The translations under genes and the position numbers were made by a program. From Betaproteobacteria bacterium (GTDB lineage: Bacteria; Pseudomonadota; Gammaproteobacteria; Burkholderiales; Burkholderiaceae_C), in NCBI GenBank assembly GCA_025356445.1, contig JANXSZ010000001.1:104559-168558 (forward strand): a DNA stretch of 64,000 nt. Reading direction: 5' to 3'. The notes beneath the pieces were generated by a model. It did not search any database, was not told the origin of the DNA, and was given only the letters and a program-made list of their open reading frames with translations. Position 1 is the stretch's first letter. Each line of letters starts with the position of its first letter. Below are positions 7,432 through 18,944 of the stretch, piece by piece.

Positions 7432-8838
7432 CTACCACCGCCCACCCAAGTTCTTCAACAGCTGCGTCACCGCTGCCAACCGCCGGTTGCGCACGCTCAG
7501 CAGATTGCTCTCAGCGCCCAGCACTGCGGTTTGCCCCGTCACCACGTTCAAGTAACTCACTGTCCCCGCTTTGTACTGGTTCTGCGCAATGTCCAGCGAG
7601 CGGCGGGCGGCGGTGAGGGCTTCTTGCTGGAGGGTGGTTTCGGTTTGCAGCACAGCGGCTGCGACGAGGTTGTCTTCCACCTCTTGCAGCGCTGTCAGCA
7701 CGGTTTGTTTGTAGGTGGCGACAGTTTGGTCATAACTGGCGCGGGCAGTGTCACTGGCGGCTTGGCGAGCGCCACCGTCGAACACACCTAAGACCAGACT
7801 GGGGCCAATGGACCAGAACTTGTTGGCGGACTGGATCAGCGTGCCTAAATCATTGTTGCGAAAGCCACCGTTGGCGGACAGTGTCAGCGCCGGGAAGAAA
7901 GCCGAATCGGCGGCACCGATTTGGGCATTCGCCGCAGCGACCTGGCGCTCTGCGGCGGCGATGTCGGGGCGGCGCTCCAGCAGGTTGGCGGGCAGTTGCA
8001 CCGGCACCGCAGGGGGCATGGGCAAACCACCAGCAAGAGGGCTGGGAGCAAGCTGGAAGGATGCAGGGGCAAGGCCAAGCAGCACCGCCAGGGCGTGTTC
8101 CAGTTGGGCACGCTGCAATTGGGCTTCTTGCTGCTGCGCCTGGGCAGATTTGAGCTGGGTTTCGGCCTGTGCCACGTCCGCAGCAGAGGCGACACCGCCC
8201 TGGTAGCGGTTTTGGGTCAGCGCCAGTGATTTACCGTAGGCATCGGTGGTTTGGACCAGCATCGCCGTGGTGGCCTCGGCGGCACGCAGCGAGAAATAGG
8301 TCTGCGTTAACGTGGCTTGCAAGGAGAGTTGCGTGGCAGCCAGGGTGGCACGGCTGGCCTGTAAACGGGAACCGGCAGCATCCACACCCGCACCAACGCG
8401 GTTCCACAGGTCAATCTCCCAGTTCGACAAACCGCCTTGCACCGAGTACGAGGTGCCTTTGGGGCTGGTAGAAACGTTCGCGGTCCGGCTGGCACCGCCG
8501 GTCAGGTTGAGGGTGGGGAACAAACCGGCACGGCTGCTGCCCACGGCCGCTTGCGCGGTGGCAACGGCGGCGGCACTGACTTGCAGGCTGGGGTTGCCGG
8601 GCAGCAAACGGGTGTGCAGGTCGTTCAGCACAGGGTCGTTGAACAACGTCCACCACGCATCAGGCACATCAGCGGCGGCGGGGTTGGCTTTGGCGAACAG
8701 GGCAGCTTCTTTGAACTCTGCCGGGATGGTCATCGCTGGTTTGTCGTACTTGGGGATATTGCTGCACGCGGTCAGCCCCAAAGCAGCCAGCAACATAAGA
8801 GAAGTGGATAGGGTGGATAAGACAAACTTAGACGGCAT
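7432..8838 (-). CDS. RND efflux outer-membrane lipoprotein, NodT family
   Basis: A 468-residue TolC-like channel protein. The signal peptide ends at the lipobox LTAC (Cys25), so it is a lipoprotein of the outer membrane. The two OEP repeats (about 60-255 and 280-465) contain the expected [26 protein letters not shown] and [21 protein letters not shown] motifs. The last gene of the efflux operon, its ATG lies inside the 3' end of the preceding permease gene (11-bp overlap). It would connect the inner-membrane pump to the outside. Confidence 0.92.
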   Translation of the reverse strand: MPSKFVLSTLSTSLMLLAALGLTACSNIPKYDKPAMTIPAEFKEAALFAKANPAAADVPDAWWTLFNDPVLNDLHTRLLPGNPSLQVSAAAVATAQAAVGSSRAGLFPTLNLTGGASRTANVSTSPKGTSYSVQGGLSNWEIDLWNRVGAGVDAAGSRLQASRATLAATQLSLQATLTQTYFSLRAAEATTAMLVQTTDAYGKSLALTQNRYQGGVASAADVAQAETQLKSAQAQQQEAQLQRAQLEHALAVLLGLAPASFQLAPSPLAGGLPMPPAVPVQLPANLLERRPDIAAAERQVAAANAQIGAADSAFFPALTLSANGGFRNNDLGTLIQSANKFWSIGPSLVLGVFDGGARQAASDTARASYDQTVATYKQTVLTALQEVEDNLVAAAVLQTETTLQQEALTAARRSLDIAQNQYKAGTVSYLNVVTGQTAVLGAESNLLSVRNRRLAAVTQLLKNLGGRW

Positions 8839-11800
8839 GGTGGGCCTCAGTGGGTACTTTGGAAAGGTCGGCAGAGGTTTTACCGCGCGGACGCTTCGTT
8901 AAACGCTGAGATAAGCGCGTTGAAGACCGCATCACCCAGCCTCGCATTCTGTCCATCGCCACGTAGACGACAGGCGTGGTGTAGAGCGTCAGCAGCTGGC
9001 TCAAAATCAGCCCGCCCACCACGGCAATGCCCAAGGGCTGGCGCAGCTCAGCGCCATCCCCTGTGCCAATGGCCAGGGGCACGGCACCGAAGATGGCGGC
9101 AACGGTGGTCATCAATATAGGGCGAACGCGCAAATGGCAGGCGCGGTAGATGGCTTGGGCGGCGGTAGCTGTGCCGTCCCTTTGACGGGAAATGGCGAAG
9201 TCGATCATCATGATGGCGTTCTTTTTGACGATGCCAATCAGCAAGATCACGCCGATCAGCGCAATGATGGAAAACTCGGTGTTGAACGCCATCAGCGCCA
9301 GCAGTGCACCCACCCCCGCCGAGGGCAAGGTAGACAAAATCGTGATGGGGTGAACCAGGCTTTCGTACAAGATGCCCAGCACCAGGTAAATCGTCACCAG
9401 CGCTGCGAGGATCAACAAGGGCTGACTGGAAAGCGAATCCTTGAACGCCTGCGCTGTGCCTGCAAAGCTGCCGCGCACGGACACCGGCACACCCAACTCG
9501 GCCATCGCGTTGCGCACCGCATCCGTGGCCTCTGACAGCGACACACCTATCGGCAAATTGAAGCTGATGGTGGTGGCCGGCGTACCCCCCTGGTGGTTCA
9601 CGGCCAGCGGCGTGTTGGTCAACTCAATGCGGGCGAATGACGACAGCGGCACCTGCGTCCCATTGCTGTTGATGAACATCAGGTTGCGCAGCGATTCGGC
9701 GCTTTGCAGGAACTCGGGGGCCAGCTCCATCACCACACGGTACTGGTTGAGCGGGTTGTAAATCACGCCGACTTGGCGTTGACCGAAAGCGTTGTTCAGC
9801 GTGGTGTCGATGGCTTTGACCGACAGACCGAGTCGCGCCACGGCATCGCGGTCAATCACCAATGAGGTTTGCAGGCCTTTGTCTTGCTGGTCGGAGTTCA
9901 CGTCCACCAACTCGGGCAGCGCCATCATCGCGCGGCGAATACGGGGCTCCCAGGTGCGCAAATCTTCCAGGTCGTCAGCCTGCAAGGCGAACTGGTAGGC
10001 GGCGTTGGATTGCCGTCCACCGATGCGGATGTCTTGCACGGGCACCATGAACAAGTTGGCACCCGCTTCCTTGGCGAGCTTGGTGCGCAGGCGGGCGACC
10101 ACCTGGTCAGCGGACGCATCACGTTCGGCCAGTGGCTTGAGCGCCATGAACATTTGCGCGGTGTTGCGCTGCGAGCCACCGGTGAAGCCCGTCACGTTGT
10201 CCACGGCGGGGTCGGCTTTGACGACGGCCAGAAAGCGGTCAAGCCGCTGCTGCATGGCCTGGAACGAGGTGGCTTGGTCAGCCTGGATAAAACCCATGAT
10301 GCGGCCCGTGTCCTGCTGCGGGAAAAACCCCTTGGCAATCGCACCATACAGGTAGACGTTCAGGCCAATCACGGCAAAGAACACCAGCAGCGTGATGGGC
10401 TGGTGGCGCAGCGCCCAAGCCAGGGAGCGCCGGTACAGCCGCAGGACTGCTGCGGGGAAGCGTTTCAGGTAAGAAATCAGTCTGTAGAGCACACCAGACC
10501 GGCCAGAGGCGCTATCTTTTTTAGCATGCGGTTTCAGCAGCACCGCGCACATCATCGGCGTGGTGGTGAGTGAAACCACCATCGACACCAGAATCGCCGC
10601 GGACAGCACAATCGCAAATTCGCGGAACAAGCGCCCGACAATGCCCCCCATCAGCAAAATCGGAATAAACACGGCGATCAGCGACAGGCTGATGGACACC
10701 ACGGTGAAGCCGATCTCCCGCGCCCCGTCCAACGCCGCCTGCACCACCGTTTTGCCACGTTCCAGATGGCGGGTGATGTTTTCTAGCACGACGATGGCAT
10801 CGTCCACCACGAAGCCCGTGGCCACCGTCAACGCCATCAGCGAGAGGTTGTCCAGCGTGTAGCCCGCGAGGTACATCACGCCAAACGTGCCCGCCAAGGA
10901 CACTGGCACGGCCACGCTGGGGATCAGCGCGGCGCGGCCACTGCGCAGAAACAAGAACACCACCAGAATCACCAGCCCCACCGCAATCGCCAGCGCCCGC
11001 TCCACCTCGCGCAGCGACGCCTTGAGCGTGGGCGTGCGGTCAACCACCACGTCCAGGTTGATGGCGCTGGGAATGGAAGCGCGCAAATGCGGCAGCAGTG
11101 CGCGCACTTTCGCCACCGACTCAATGATGTTCGCACCGGGCTGCTTGAACAACATCAGTAAAATCGCAGGCTTGCCATTGGCCGTGCCGTAGTTGCGAAT
11201 GTCTTGTACCGAATCCACCACATCACCCACATCAGACAAGCGTATGGCGCTACCGTTTTTGTAGCGTACGATGAGCGGGGCGTAGTCTGCTGCATTCACA
11301 GCCTGGTCATTGGCAGTGATCTGCCAGCTGCGGCTGCCGTCATCGAGCAGGCCCTTGGGGCGGTTGGCATTGGTGGCTGTGACGGCCACGCGCACATCTT
11401 CAAGCGCCACGCCCAGGTTCGCAAGGCGGTTCGGGTCAAGCTCGATACGCACGGCGGGCAAGGCACCACCGCCAATGTTCACCTGCCCAATGCCATCAAC
11501 CTGCGCGAAGCTTTGCGCCAGCACCGTGGACGCCGCGTCGTACATTTGGCCCCGGCTGAGCGTGTCCGACGTCATCGACAAAATCATGATGGGCGAATCT
11601 GCCGGGTTGACTTTGCGGTAGGTGGGGTTGCTGGGCATCCCTGTGGGCAGCAGCGTGCGGGCGGCATTGATGGCGGCCTGCACATCGCGGGCTGCGCCAT
11701 TGATGTCGCGGTTCAAGTCAAACTGAAGCACCACACGGGTGCTGCCCAGCGAGGACGACGAGGTCAGTTCGTTCACGCCCGCAATCGCCCCCAAAGCCCG

Positions 11801-12004
11801 CTCCAAGGGTGTGGCGACCGTCGCCGCCATGGTGTCCGGGCTGGCTCCGGGCAAGCTGGCCTGAACAGAGATGGTGGGGAAATCGACCTGCGGCAACGGG
11901 GCGACAGGCAGCAGGAAGAAGCTGATGACGCCGGCCAGCGCTACACCCAGCGTCACCAGGGTGGTGGCGATGGGGCGGTGGATGAAGGGGGCGGAGAAGT
12001 TCAT
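8828..12004 (-). CDS. mdtC: RND multidrug efflux permease, MdtC-like
   Basis: A 1058-residue proton-driven inner-membrane pump of the AcrB/MdtC type. The N-terminus [14 protein letters not shown] forms TM1. [15 protein letters not shown], the porter motifs [16 protein letters not shown] and the TM4 motif [14 protein letters not shown] with its two proton-relay Asp residues follow. A longer upstream frame exists, but ATG 12004 matches the family N-terminus and overlaps the TGA of the upstream permease by 4 nt (ATGA). In Enterobacteria, MdtB and MdtC form a heteromer, and the same is likely here. A dispersed-repeat copy is translated at 10511-10525, in a cytoplasmic loop. Confidence 0.93.
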   Translation of the reverse strand: MNFSAPFIHRPIATTLVTLGVALAGVISFFLLPVAPLPQVDFPTISVQASLPGASPDTMAATVATPLERALGAIAGVNELTSSSSLGSTRVVLQFDLNRDINGAARDVQAAINAARTLLPTGMPSNPTYRKVNPADSPIMILSMTSDTLSRGQMYDAASTVLAQSFAQVDGIGQVNIGGGALPAVRIELDPNRLANLGVALEDVRVAVTATNANRPKGLLDDGSRSWQITANDQAVNAADYAPLIVRYKNGSAIRLSDVGDVVDSVQDIRNYGTANGKPAILLMLFKQPGANIIESVAKVRALLPHLRASIPSAINLDVVVDRTPTLKASLREVERALAIAVGLVILVVFLFLRSGRAALIPSVAVPVSLAGTFGVMYLAGYTLDNLSLMALTVATGFVVDDAIVVLENITRHLERGKTVVQAALDGAREIGFTVVSISLSLIAVFIPILLMGGIVGRLFREFAIVLSAAILVSMVVSLTTTPMMCAVLLKPHAKKDSASGRSGVLYRLISYLKRFPAAVLRLYRRSLAWALRHQPITLLVFFAVIGLNVYLYGAIAKGFFPQQDTGRIMGFIQADQATSFQAMQQRLDRFLAVVKADPAVDNVTGFTGGSQRNTAQMFMALKPLAERDASADQVVARLRTKLAKEAGANLFMVPVQDIRIGGRQSNAAYQFALQADDLEDLRTWEPRIRRAMMALPELVDVNSDQQDKGLQTSLVIDRDAVARLGLSVKAIDTTLNNAFGQRQVGVIYNPLNQYRVVMELAPEFLQSAESLRNLMFINSNGTQVPLSSFARIELTNTPLAVNHQGGTPATTISFNLPIGVSLSEATDAVRNAMAELGVPVSVRGSFAGTAQAFKDSLSSQPLLILAALVTIYLVLGILYESLVHPITILSTLPSAGVGALLALMAFNTEFSIIALIGVILLIGIVKKNAIMMIDFAISRQRDGTATAAQAIYRACHLRVRPILMTTVAAIFGAVPLAIGTGDGAELRQPLGIAVVGGLILSQLLTLYTTPVVYVAMDRMRGWVMRSSTRLSQRLTKRPRGKTSADLSKVPTEAHHAV
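10511..10525. repeat. Dispersed palindromic repeat copy 5, inside mdtC
   Basis: GCTATCTTTTTTAGC has GCTA/TAGC arms. On the coding strand it encodes AKKDSA, in a cytoplasmic connector of the permease where length variation should be tolerated. Confidence 0.45.
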
Positions 12005-15000
12005 GCTGCGCTCTTCATCCCAGACCGTCCCCGCCACCGCGCCGCGAGCCCCGCAAAACCGAGGTAAATCACCGGTGTGGTGAACAGCGTCAGCAGTTGG
12101 CTCACAATCAGCCCGCCCACCATCGTCACGCCCAGCGGGTGGCGCAGCTCGCTGCCGACACCTTCGCCCAACATCAACGGCAGTGCGCCCAAGAGTGCAG
12201 CCAGGGTGGTCATCAAAATAGGTCTGAACCGCAGCAAGCAAGCTTGGTGGATGGCGGCGCGAGGAGACAGGCCTTGCTCGCGCTCAGCGTCCAGCGCGAA
12301 GTCGATCATCATGATGGCGTTCTTTTTGACGATACCAATCAACAGCACGATGCCGATGATGGCGATCATGCCCAAATCGAGCTTGGCGGCAAGCAGCGCC
12401 AGCAGTGCGCCCAGGCCCGCAGACGGCAGCGTGGAAAGGATGGTGACAGGATGGATGTAGCTCTCGTACAGCACGCCCAGCACGATGTACATGGTGACAA
12501 TAGCTGCCAAAATCAGCAGCAGGGTGTTGGCAAGCGACGCCTGGAAGGCCAACGCAGCCCCTTGGAAACTGGTCTCTACGCTGGCGGGCAGATGGAGTGC
12601 GGCTTCTTCGGCTTTGATGGCTTCCACCGCTTCGCCCAGGGAGACACCGGGGGCAGCGTTGAACGAGATCGTGGCGGCAGGGAACTGGCCTACATGGTTG
12701 ACGGCAAGCGAGGCTGGTTTTTCGACCACGCGGGCGACAGACGACAGCGGGATTTGCGTTACCGCGCCGGTGGCCGTGTTGGTGCTTGACGGAATGTAGA
12801 GCTGAGCCAAGGCCTGCGGCCCCATTTTGAAACGCGGCTCGACTTCCAGCACCACACGGTACTGGTTGGACTGGGTATAGATGGTCGATATGAGACGCTG
12901 GCCGAAGGCGTTGTACAGCGCGTTATCGATGCCGGCCACCGTAACACCCAGCCGGCTTGCTGCGGCGCGGTCGATCTCGATGTAGGCCTGCAAACCCTGG
13001 TCTTGCAAATCGCTGGCCACGTCGGCCAACTGCGCCAGGGTGCGCAGGCGCTCCAGCAGCGCGGTGGTGGATGCATTCAACACCGCCGCATCGGGGGAGG
13101 ACAGCAAAAACTGGTACTGGGTTTTGGCTACACGGTCTTCGATCGTCAAGTCTTGCACGGGCTGCAAATAGAGCGCAATGCCGGGCACTTTACCGCTGCC
13201 CTCAGTGATGCGGCGAATGACGGCGCTGATGTCGCGCGACGCCGAAGATGATGATGCCGCCGCATTGCGCTCCTCTTTAGGCTTGAGGTTGATAAGCATC
13301 CGCCCAGCATTCAGCGTGGCATTGGCACCGTCCACACCGATAAAGGAGGACAGACTTTGAACGGCGGGGTCTTTCAAAATCTGTTCAGCCAGAGCCTGCT
13401 GGCGCTCAGCCATCGCAGGGAAAGAGGTAGCTTGCGAGGCTTCGGTAATGGCCTGAATCACACCGGTGTCTTGCACGGGGAAGAAGCCTTTGGGCACCAC
13501 GGTATACAGCCCCACGGTTAAGCCCACGGTCACGGCAAACACCAGCAGGGTGAGGGCTTGGCGGTCTAACACCCAGGTCAGCATGCGGCCATAGCCGGCG
13601 ATCAAATTATCAAAAAATCGCCCTGTAGCTTGGTACAAACGGCCATGGCTTTCCTCGGGGGTGTGCTTGAGCAGGCGGGCACACAGCATGGGAGTGAGGG
13701 TCAAAGAGACCACCGCAGAAATCAGAATGGAAACCGCCAGCGTGATGGCGAATTCATGGAACAAGCGGCCCACCACGTCGCCCATGAACAGCAGCAGAAT
13801 CAGCACTGCAATGAGGGAAATCGTCAGCGAAATGATGGTGAAGCCGATTTGCTTGGACCCTTTCAGGGCCGCCTCCATGGGCGATTCGCCCTCCTCCACA
13901 TAGCGGGCGATGTTTTCGATCATCACGATGGCATCGTCAACCACAAAGCCGGTGGAAATGGTGAGCGCCATCAGCGTCAGGTTGTTGATCGAATACCCTG
14001 CGAGGTACATCACACCGAAGGTGCCCACCAGCGACAGTGGCACCGCCACGCTGGGGATGAGGGTGGCCGCAGCGCTGCGCAAGAAGACAAAAATCACCAT
14101 CACCACCAGCGCAATGGACAGCATCAACTCGAACTGCACGTCTTTCACCGAAGCGCGGATGGTGACGGTGCGATCGGTCAGCACCTGCACATCGAGGGAT
14201 GCAGGCAGTGTGGCTTGCAACTGGGGCAGCAGGGCTTTGATGCGGTCTACCGTCTCGATAACGTTGGCACCGGGCTGACGCTGCACGTTCAAAATCACGC
14301 CCGCCTTGGTATCTGCCCAGGCGGACAAGCGGGTGTTTTCAGCCGCATCAACGATTTTGGCCACATCCGTCAGGCGCACCGGGTTGCCGTTCTTAAAGGC
14401 GATAACGAGGTCTGAATACTCTTTGGCGGATTTGAGCTGGTCGTTGGCGTCGATGGTGGAAGCGCGCACCGCACCGTCAAAGCTGCCCTTGGCCTGGTTG
14501 ACGTTGGCATTGCCAATGGCGGTACGCACATCGTCCAGCGACATGCCTAAAGCGGCCAGCGCCGTGGGGTTGGCCTGGATGCGCACGGCAGGACGCTGCC
14601 CGCCCGCGATGAACACCAAGCCTACCCCGGGCACTTGGGAGAGCTTGGGTGCGAGGCGGTTTTCAACCAGATCATGCACGCGGATGACCTGCAGCGAGGG
14701 CGAGGTGATCGCCAGCGTCAAGATAGGTGCATCTGCCGGATTGACCTTGCTGTAGGTGGGTGGCATGGGCAAGTCGCTGGGCAGCAGGTTGCTCCCGGCG
14801 TTGATGGCCGCCTGCACCTGCTGCTCGGCCACGTCCAACGTCACGTCCAGCGAAAACCGCAAGGTGATGACGGACGCACCGCCCGAGCTGGTGGACGACA
14901 TTTGCGCCAAGCCGGGCATCTGGCCGAACTGGCGTTCCAGTGGTGCGGTGACGGACGACGTGACCACATCCGGGCTGGCACCAGGGTACAGCGCTGTGAC

Positions 15001-15138
15001 CTGGATGGTAGGGTAATCCACTTCGGGCAAAGCCGATATGGGCAGCAGCCGGTAGGCCAGCATGCCCGCAATCAGGATGGCCACCATCAACAGCGAGGTG
15101 GCAACAGGGCGGAGGATGAAGAGGCGGGAGATGTTCAT
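12001..15138 (-). CDS. mdtB: RND multidrug efflux permease, MdtB-like
   Basis: A 1045-residue RND pump subunit. It starts [19 protein letters not shown] (TM1), has the [11 protein letters not shown] and [19 protein letters not shown] porter motifs, and the TM4 motif [13 protein letters not shown] with Asp401 and Asp402. It precedes the MdtC-like gene with a 4-nt stop-start overlap and lies 11 bp after the adaptor gene, the same order as mdtABC of Escherichia coli. The likely substrates are bile salts, novobiocin-like drugs or other hydrophobic compounds, by analogy only. Confidence 0.93.
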   Translation of the reverse strand: MNISRLFILRPVATSLLMVAILIAGMLAYRLLPISALPEVDYPTIQVTALYPGASPDVVTSSVTAPLERQFGQMPGLAQMSSTSSGGASVITLRFSLDVTLDVAEQQVQAAINAGSNLLPSDLPMPPTYSKVNPADAPILTLAITSPSLQVIRVHDLVENRLAPKLSQVPGVGLVFIAGGQRPAVRIQANPTALAALGMSLDDVRTAIGNANVNQAKGSFDGAVRASTIDANDQLKSAKEYSDLVIAFKNGNPVRLTDVAKIVDAAENTRLSAWADTKAGVILNVQRQPGANVIETVDRIKALLPQLQATLPASLDVQVLTDRTVTIRASVKDVQFELMLSIALVVMVIFVFLRSAAATLIPSVAVPLSLVGTFGVMYLAGYSINNLTLMALTISTGFVVDDAIVMIENIARYVEEGESPMEAALKGSKQIGFTIISLTISLIAVLILLLFMGDVVGRLFHEFAITLAVSILISAVVSLTLTPMLCARLLKHTPEESHGRLYQATGRFFDNLIAGYGRMLTWVLDRQALTLLVFAVTVGLTVGLYTVVPKGFFPVQDTGVIQAITEASQATSFPAMAERQQALAEQILKDPAVQSLSSFIGVDGANATLNAGRMLINLKPKEERNAAASSSSASRDISAVIRRITEGSGKVPGIALYLQPVQDLTIEDRVAKTQYQFLLSSPDAAVLNASTTALLERLRTLAQLADVASDLQDQGLQAYIEIDRAAASRLGVTVAGIDNALYNAFGQRLISTIYTQSNQYRVVLEVEPRFKMGPQALAQLYIPSSTNTATGAVTQIPLSSVARVVEKPASLAVNHVGQFPAATISFNAAPGVSLGEAVEAIKAEEAALHLPASVETSFQGAALAFQASLANTLLLILAAIVTMYIVLGVLYESYIHPVTILSTLPSAGLGALLALLAAKLDLGMIAIIGIVLLIGIVKKNAIMMIDFALDAEREQGLSPRAAIHQACLLRFRPILMTTLAALLGALPLMLGEGVGSELRHPLGVTMVGGLIVSQLLTLFTTPVIYLGFAGLAARWRGRSGMKSAA

Positions 15139-15149
15139 GCGCGGGCGCC

Positions 15150-16796
15150 TTAGCTGCCTTCGGCTTCACGCTGGCGGCGGCGCTCCTTGAGTTTCTCAAT
15201 GAACTCGCGGCGCTCATCAGGGTTCATCTTCTTGAAGCGCTCTTGCACCTCGGGCGGTAAACGGTCAAACCAGGGCGGCATGGCAGCGGCGTTGGCCTCT
15301 GCACTTGGCGCGGCGGCAGGTTTGCCGCTGGCAGAAGACGCTGCGGGTGCGGGTTTGGCTAGCGACGGTACGGCTTCAGAGGCCTTGCCTGTTGGTTTGT
15401 CCGATGCTTTTTCTGCTGGTTTTTCAGCTGCTTTTTCTGTTGATTTGGCCTCTGCAACCTCGGTCTTGCCGGGTCTGCCCATAGCGACTCCACCACGAGC
15501 AGGAGGCGCCACGATCACCTCCACTTTGGTACCTTCGCGCAAGCGGTCAGCACCGTCAGTCACGACCTTGTCACCAGGGGAAATATCGCCCTGCACGCTG
15601 ACCCAATCCCCCTCGGTGGTACCCAGACGAATACGCTTCATCCCAACGGTTCCATCCTCCTTCACCGAATACACAAACGTGCCCTGCGCACCGCGCTGGA
15701 CGGCGCTGGTGGGCACGGCGGTCACGTCTTTCAGCGTATCAATCTGCAAACGTACGTTGGCAAACTGGTTGGGGAACAAACTGCCATCGGCGTTGGCAAA
15801 CTCGGCTTTGAGTTTGATGGTGCCGGTGGTCATGTCGATGGCGTTGTCGGTGGTGGTCACTTTGCCTTGACCCAGGCTGTTGCGCAGCTCGCGGTCCCAC
15901 ACCTCCACTGCCAGCGGGTCTTTGCCTTTGAGCTTGCGGTTGATCTGCACCAGATTCGCCTCGGGCACGGTAAACACCAGCGCGATAGGCTGGGTCTGCG
16001 TGATGGTGACCACGCCGTTGGCATCGCTAGAGCGCACGATGCTGCCCAAATCCACCTGCTTCAAACCCAAGCGGCCACTGATGGGCGCCACGACCTTGGT
16101 GTACGACAGTTGCAGCCGGGCGTTATCCACCTGGGCCTGGTCGGTTTGCACCGTTCCTTGGAGTTGCTTGACCAGCGCGTCTTGCGTATCGACCTGCTGC
16201 TTGGCGATGGAGTCTTTCGCCAGCAGGTCTTTATAGCGTTCCAAATCCAGCTGGGCATTGCGCAATTGAGCTTGGTCGCGTGCCAACTGACCCTGCATCT
16301 GGGCCAGGGCCACGTCATAGGTGCGCGTGTCCAACTCGGCCAGCACCTGACCAGCGCGCACCAGTTGACCTTCTTTGAACTTGATGGCCTTGAGTTCGCC
16401 ATCCACTTTGGCGCGAACAATGGCTGTGTTCATCGCGGCCATATTGCCAATGGCGCTGATAACGATGCGGATGTCCCGCGCTTGCACTGCGGCAACAGTG
16501 ACAGGCTGCACGCGGTTGGCACCACCGAAGCGCCGCGCTGCAGGGCTGCTGGCACCACCAGCGGGCGCACTGGCGGTACTGGCGGTACCCGTCGGCGTTG
16601 TTGCGACCGCAGTGCCATCGTTAGTGCCATTCACCCGCTTGCTCCACCACCATGCACCACCACCGCCCAAGGCGGCGCTCAACGCCAGCGCAGCCAGCAT
16701 GCCCGCAGTGACGCGCCCGTGATGGGCAGGTGATGGCAGTAAGCTCTCACGGTAAAGGTGAAAGGACAAGGGTGACAACAGGTAACCGTTCTTCAT
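15150..16796 (-). CDS. mdtA: RND efflux periplasmic adaptor, MdtA-like
   Basis: A 548-residue membrane-fusion protein. An N-terminal transmembrane anchor (about 30-55) is followed by an Ala/Thr/Ser-rich linker, a lipoyl half-motif ([18 protein letters not shown]), a coiled-coil hairpin (about 145-215), the second lipoyl half with [10 protein letters not shown], and a beta-barrel. An unusual tail of about 110 residues is first Ala/Lys/Glu/Pro-rich and then ends in a charged helix ([19 protein letters not shown]). Standard MdtA is about 415 residues, so the tail is an addition. The ATG at 16796 is preferred to the TTG at 16817, which lies inside a hairpin. Confidence 0.9.
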   Translation of the reverse strand: MKNGYLLSPLSFHLYRESLLPSPAHHGRVTAGMLAALALSAALGGGGAWWWSKRVNGTNDGTAVATTPTGTASTASAPAGGASSPAARRFGGANRVQPVTVAAVQARDIRIVISAIGNMAAMNTAIVRAKVDGELKAIKFKEGQLVRAGQVLAELDTRTYDVALAQMQGQLARDQAQLRNAQLDLERYKDLLAKDSIAKQQVDTQDALVKQLQGTVQTDQAQVDNARLQLSYTKVVAPISGRLGLKQVDLGSIVRSSDANGVVTITQTQPIALVFTVPEANLVQINRKLKGKDPLAVEVWDRELRNSLGQGKVTTTDNAIDMTTGTIKLKAEFANADGSLFPNQFANVRLQIDTLKDVTAVPTSAVQRGAQGTFVYSVKEDGTVGMKRIRLGTTEGDWVSVQGDISPGDKVVTDGADRLREGTKVEVIVAPPARGGVAMGRPGKTEVAEAKSTEKAAEKPAEKASDKPTGKASEAVPSLAKPAPAASSASGKPAAAPSAEANAAAMPPWFDRLPPEVQERFKKMNPDERREFIEKLKERRRQREAEGS

Positions 16797-16799
16797 GAA

Positions 16800-16830
16800 A
16801 ATCCCAGTTTGGCGCAAAACTGCTGGGATT
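16800..16830 (-). promoter_or_regulatory. Hairpin in the 5' leader of the efflux operon
   Basis: On the minus strand, AATCCCAG and CTGGGATT form 8-bp arms around nested CAGTTT/AAACTG arms. The structure ends about 4 nt before the mdtA ATG and is followed by TTTC. It could be a translational or attenuation control hairpin. A perfect TGGTTAACCA palindrome at 16853-16862 lies just upstream and could be a repressor site. Confidence 0.4.
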
Positions 16831-16890
16831 ATGGGTGGAACGTGTCAACCGATGGTTAACCACAGTGAACGCAAAAGTGCCCACCCGTCA

Positions 16891-16921
16891 ATAAACACCC
16901 CGCCAAGTCGGCCCAACGGGG
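16891..16921 (-). terminator. Probable terminator of the thiamine operon
   Basis: Downstream of thiE on the minus strand, CCCCG and CGGGG arms (16921-16917 and 16902-16898) enclose a loop that can pair further. TGTTTAT follows. The uridine run is short, so termination may be inefficient and could let transcription continue into the efflux genes. Confidence 0.4.
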
Positions 16922-16923
16922 AA

Positions 16924-17889
16924 CTACGCGGACATCACACCCATCCACCGCGCCGCAACGCCTTCAGGATCACCCGCCGCGACCAGCGCTCGCACCACCC
17001 CCACCGACCCCACGCCACTGCGGAGCACCTCAGGCAGGCGTGCTGCATCAATCCCGCCAATCGCCACCAGCGGGTAGTCGCGCAGCAGCTTCGCGTAGGC
17101 CGCCAGTCGCCCGGTGCCTTGCGGCGGTGTAGCCATGGCCTTGAGCGTGGTGGGGAATACCGCTCCCAGAGCGATGTAGCTGGGGCTGACCGCATCGGCA
17201 CGCAACATCTCGGCATAGCCGTGGGTGCTCAGGCCCAAGCGCAAACCGGCACAGCGTATGGCTTCCAGATCATCTGCACGGGTCAGCGCCAAGTCTTCTT
17301 GCCCGAGGTGGACACCATAGGCACCCGCATCAATGGCCTCGCGCCAGTGGTCGTTGATGAACAGCCTTGCACCGGTGCCCTGTACGGCGACAACGGCAGC
17401 CTGCACTTCGGCGCGTACCGCAGAGGGAACGTCCGATTTGAAACGCAATTGCACCGTAGGCACGCCAGCACGTGCCATGCGGCCAACCCAAGCGGCATCG
17501 GGCAGCACGGCATAGAGGCCTAGCGCTTGAGGGCAGGCTGCAAAAGCGTTGGCGCGAGGAAAGGGGGCGATACCAAAATCAGCAGGATCGTCAGGCCAGC
17601 GCAACCGATCAAAGTGACCGCTGCGCTCAGCGCTGGCCTGCCAAGCCTGAGCGACGACCTGGGCATCGGACGGGATAAAGCCCATTTGGGCGCAAGCGCG
17701 ACGGGCAGCCCGGTAGACAAGGGAATCACTGCTGAAAGGCACATGGGGTGCAAAACGGCTGTCCAACACGGGGTCAAGGGCAAGGGTTTTGCGGTACAGC
17801 GCGGTGACCGTGGCTGCCATGGTGTCTATGGCGTACTCATGATCGTCATGGCGACTGTCGGGAGCTTGGTTCAAGGCTTGTGGGGTCAT
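16924..17889 (-). CDS. thiE: Thiamine-phosphate synthase with N-terminal extension
   Basis: A 321-residue protein. The C-terminal 205 residues are a ThiE TIM barrel: QLRFKSD, the diphosphate/metal segment [43 protein letters not shown] and VAIGGI. It joins HMP-diphosphate and HET-phosphate into thiamine phosphate. About 115 residues precede this domain (bacterial ThiE is usually about 210), and I do not recognise them. They contain no HMP kinase motifs. The true start is ATG 17889, overlapping the TGA of thiG by 4 nt. The longer upstream frame is spurious because it runs through thiG. Confidence 0.88.
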   Translation of the reverse strand: MTPQALNQAPDSRHDDHEYAIDTMAATVTALYRKTLALDPVLDSRFAPHVPFSSDSLVYRAARRACAQMGFIPSDAQVVAQAWQASAERSGHFDRLRWPDDPADFGIAPFPRANAFAACPQALGLYAVLPDAAWVGRMARAGVPTVQLRFKSDVPSAVRAEVQAAVVAVQGTGARLFINDHWREAIDAGAYGVHLGQEDLALTRADDLEAIRCAGLRLGLSTHGYAEMLRADAVSPSYIALGAVFPTTLKAMATPPQGTGRLAAYAKLLRDYPLVAIGGIDAARLPEVLRSGVGSVGVVRALVAAGDPEGVAARWMGVMSA

Positions 17890-18680
17890 GGCTGGTGCCA
17901 AAAAGGGGTACCAAGTACCGGCGTGCTGGGTTGAGCCGCGTCTTGCTCGCGCATGGCGCCGGCTTGCCATGCAGCGCGTCCGGCCAGCACCGCATCCGCA
18001 AAAGCACCGGCCATGCGTACAGGGTCTTGGGCCAAGGCCACGGCGGTATTGAGCAGCACAGCGTCGTAGCCCCATTCCATCACTTGGCAAGCGTGCGACG
18101 GCAGGCCCAGACCGGCATCGACGATCAAAGGTACTTTCAACCGTTCGCGCAGCAATCGCATCCCATAGGGATTGACGGGGCCTTTGCCCGTACCGATCGG
18201 TGCCGCCCAGGGCATGACGGCTTGGCAGCCCACGTCCACCAGACGCTGACACAGCACCAAATCTTCGGTGCAATAAGGCAGCACTTTGAAACCGTCGTCA
18301 ATCAGGCGACGGGCCGCATCGACCAGGTTCAGCGTGTCAGGTTGCAAGCTGTAGTCGTCACCAATCAACTCCAGCTTGAGCCAAGGCGTGCCAAACACCT
18401 CACGCGCCATGTGGGCGGTGGTGATAACTTCCTGCACGCTGTGGCAGCCCGCGGTGTTGGGCAATACAGGTACGCCCATGGCCTGGATCATCTGCCAAAA
18501 GCGGTTGCCCTCGTTACCCGCATCTTGCGTTTGGCGGCGCAAGGAGACTGTCAGCATGGCGGGTATGGCAAGCTCCACGGCGGCTTGCAGCACGGCGGGC
18601 GAGGGGTAACGTGAGGTGCCCAGCAACAAGCGGCTGGCGAAGGTTTCGCCGTAGAGAACGAGGGGATCGGTATTCAGCAT
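17886..18680 (-). CDS. thiG: Thiazole synthase
   Basis: A 264-residue enzyme that forms the thiazole phosphate ring from deoxyxylulose phosphate, dehydroglycine and ThiS-thiocarboxylate. The N-terminal [16 protein letters not shown], Lys102 in WLKLELIGD (the Schiff-base lysine), [15 protein letters not shown] and APIGTGKGP are all present. The C-terminus is about 10 residues longer than the E. coli enzyme. It follows thiS by 54 bp and is translationally coupled to thiE. Confidence 0.96.
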   Translation of the reverse strand: MLNTDPLVLYGETFASRLLLGTSRYPSPAVLQAAVELAIPAMLTVSLRRQTQDAGNEGNRFWQMIQAMGVPVLPNTAGCHSVQEVITTAHMAREVFGTPWLKLELIGDDYSLQPDTLNLVDAARRLIDDGFKVLPYCTEDLVLCQRLVDVGCQAVMPWAAPIGTGKGPVNPYGMRLLRERLKVPLIVDAGLGLPSHACQVMEWGYDAVLLNTAVALAQDPVRMAGAFADAVLAGRAAWQAGAMREQDAAQPSTPVLGTPFWHQP

Positions 18681-18734
18681 GGTGTAAGCACAGTGATGTG
18701 CAGTGGTGCGCAGTGAGGCAAAGTAAGAAGGCCT

Positions 18735-18944
18735 TCAGCCGCCAGTGATGGGGGCGATGATTTCAACGCGGTCCCCGTCGTTAAGTCGATGTTGCGCGTA
18801 GGTTTCACGCGGCACAAATTGCAGGTTCACGGCCGCAGCGAACGGCGGTTGCGCCTGCTGTACGTGCAGTGCGTCGGACAGAGTGGCGCCGCTGGGCAGC
18901 ACGGTCGGTTTGTGGTTTATCAGGATATGGATCAAGGCGGACAT
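18735..18944 (-). CDS. thiS: Sulfur carrier protein ThiS
   Basis: A 69-residue ubiquitin-like protein ending in the Gly-Gly that is adenylated and thiocarboxylated to donate sulfur to ThiG. The C-terminal motif DGDRVEIIAPITGG is typical. Its start overlaps the 3' end of thiO by 13 bp. No thiF adenylyltransferase is in the window, so activation must be done by a gene elsewhere. Confidence 0.92.
   Translation of the reverse strand: MSALIHILINHKPTVLPSGATLSDALHVQQAQPPFAAAVNLQFVPRETYAQHRLNDGDRVEIIAPITGG

Noticed and set aside
11204..12067. Antisense reading frame of 287 codons across the RND genes, and similar ones (13630-14415, 15867-16733, 52861-54417)
   Set aside because: These are open because of high GC codon bias. 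Composition is rich in His, Arg and Gln, no domains are visible, and they lie opposite clear genes.
12005..12241. Upstream extension of the MdtC-like permease
   Set aside because: It overlaps the MdtB-like gene, and the RND N-terminus begins at 12004 with a 4-nt stop-start overlap.
17890..18273. Upstream extension of thiE
   Set aside because: It lies inside thiG in another frame and has no family features.
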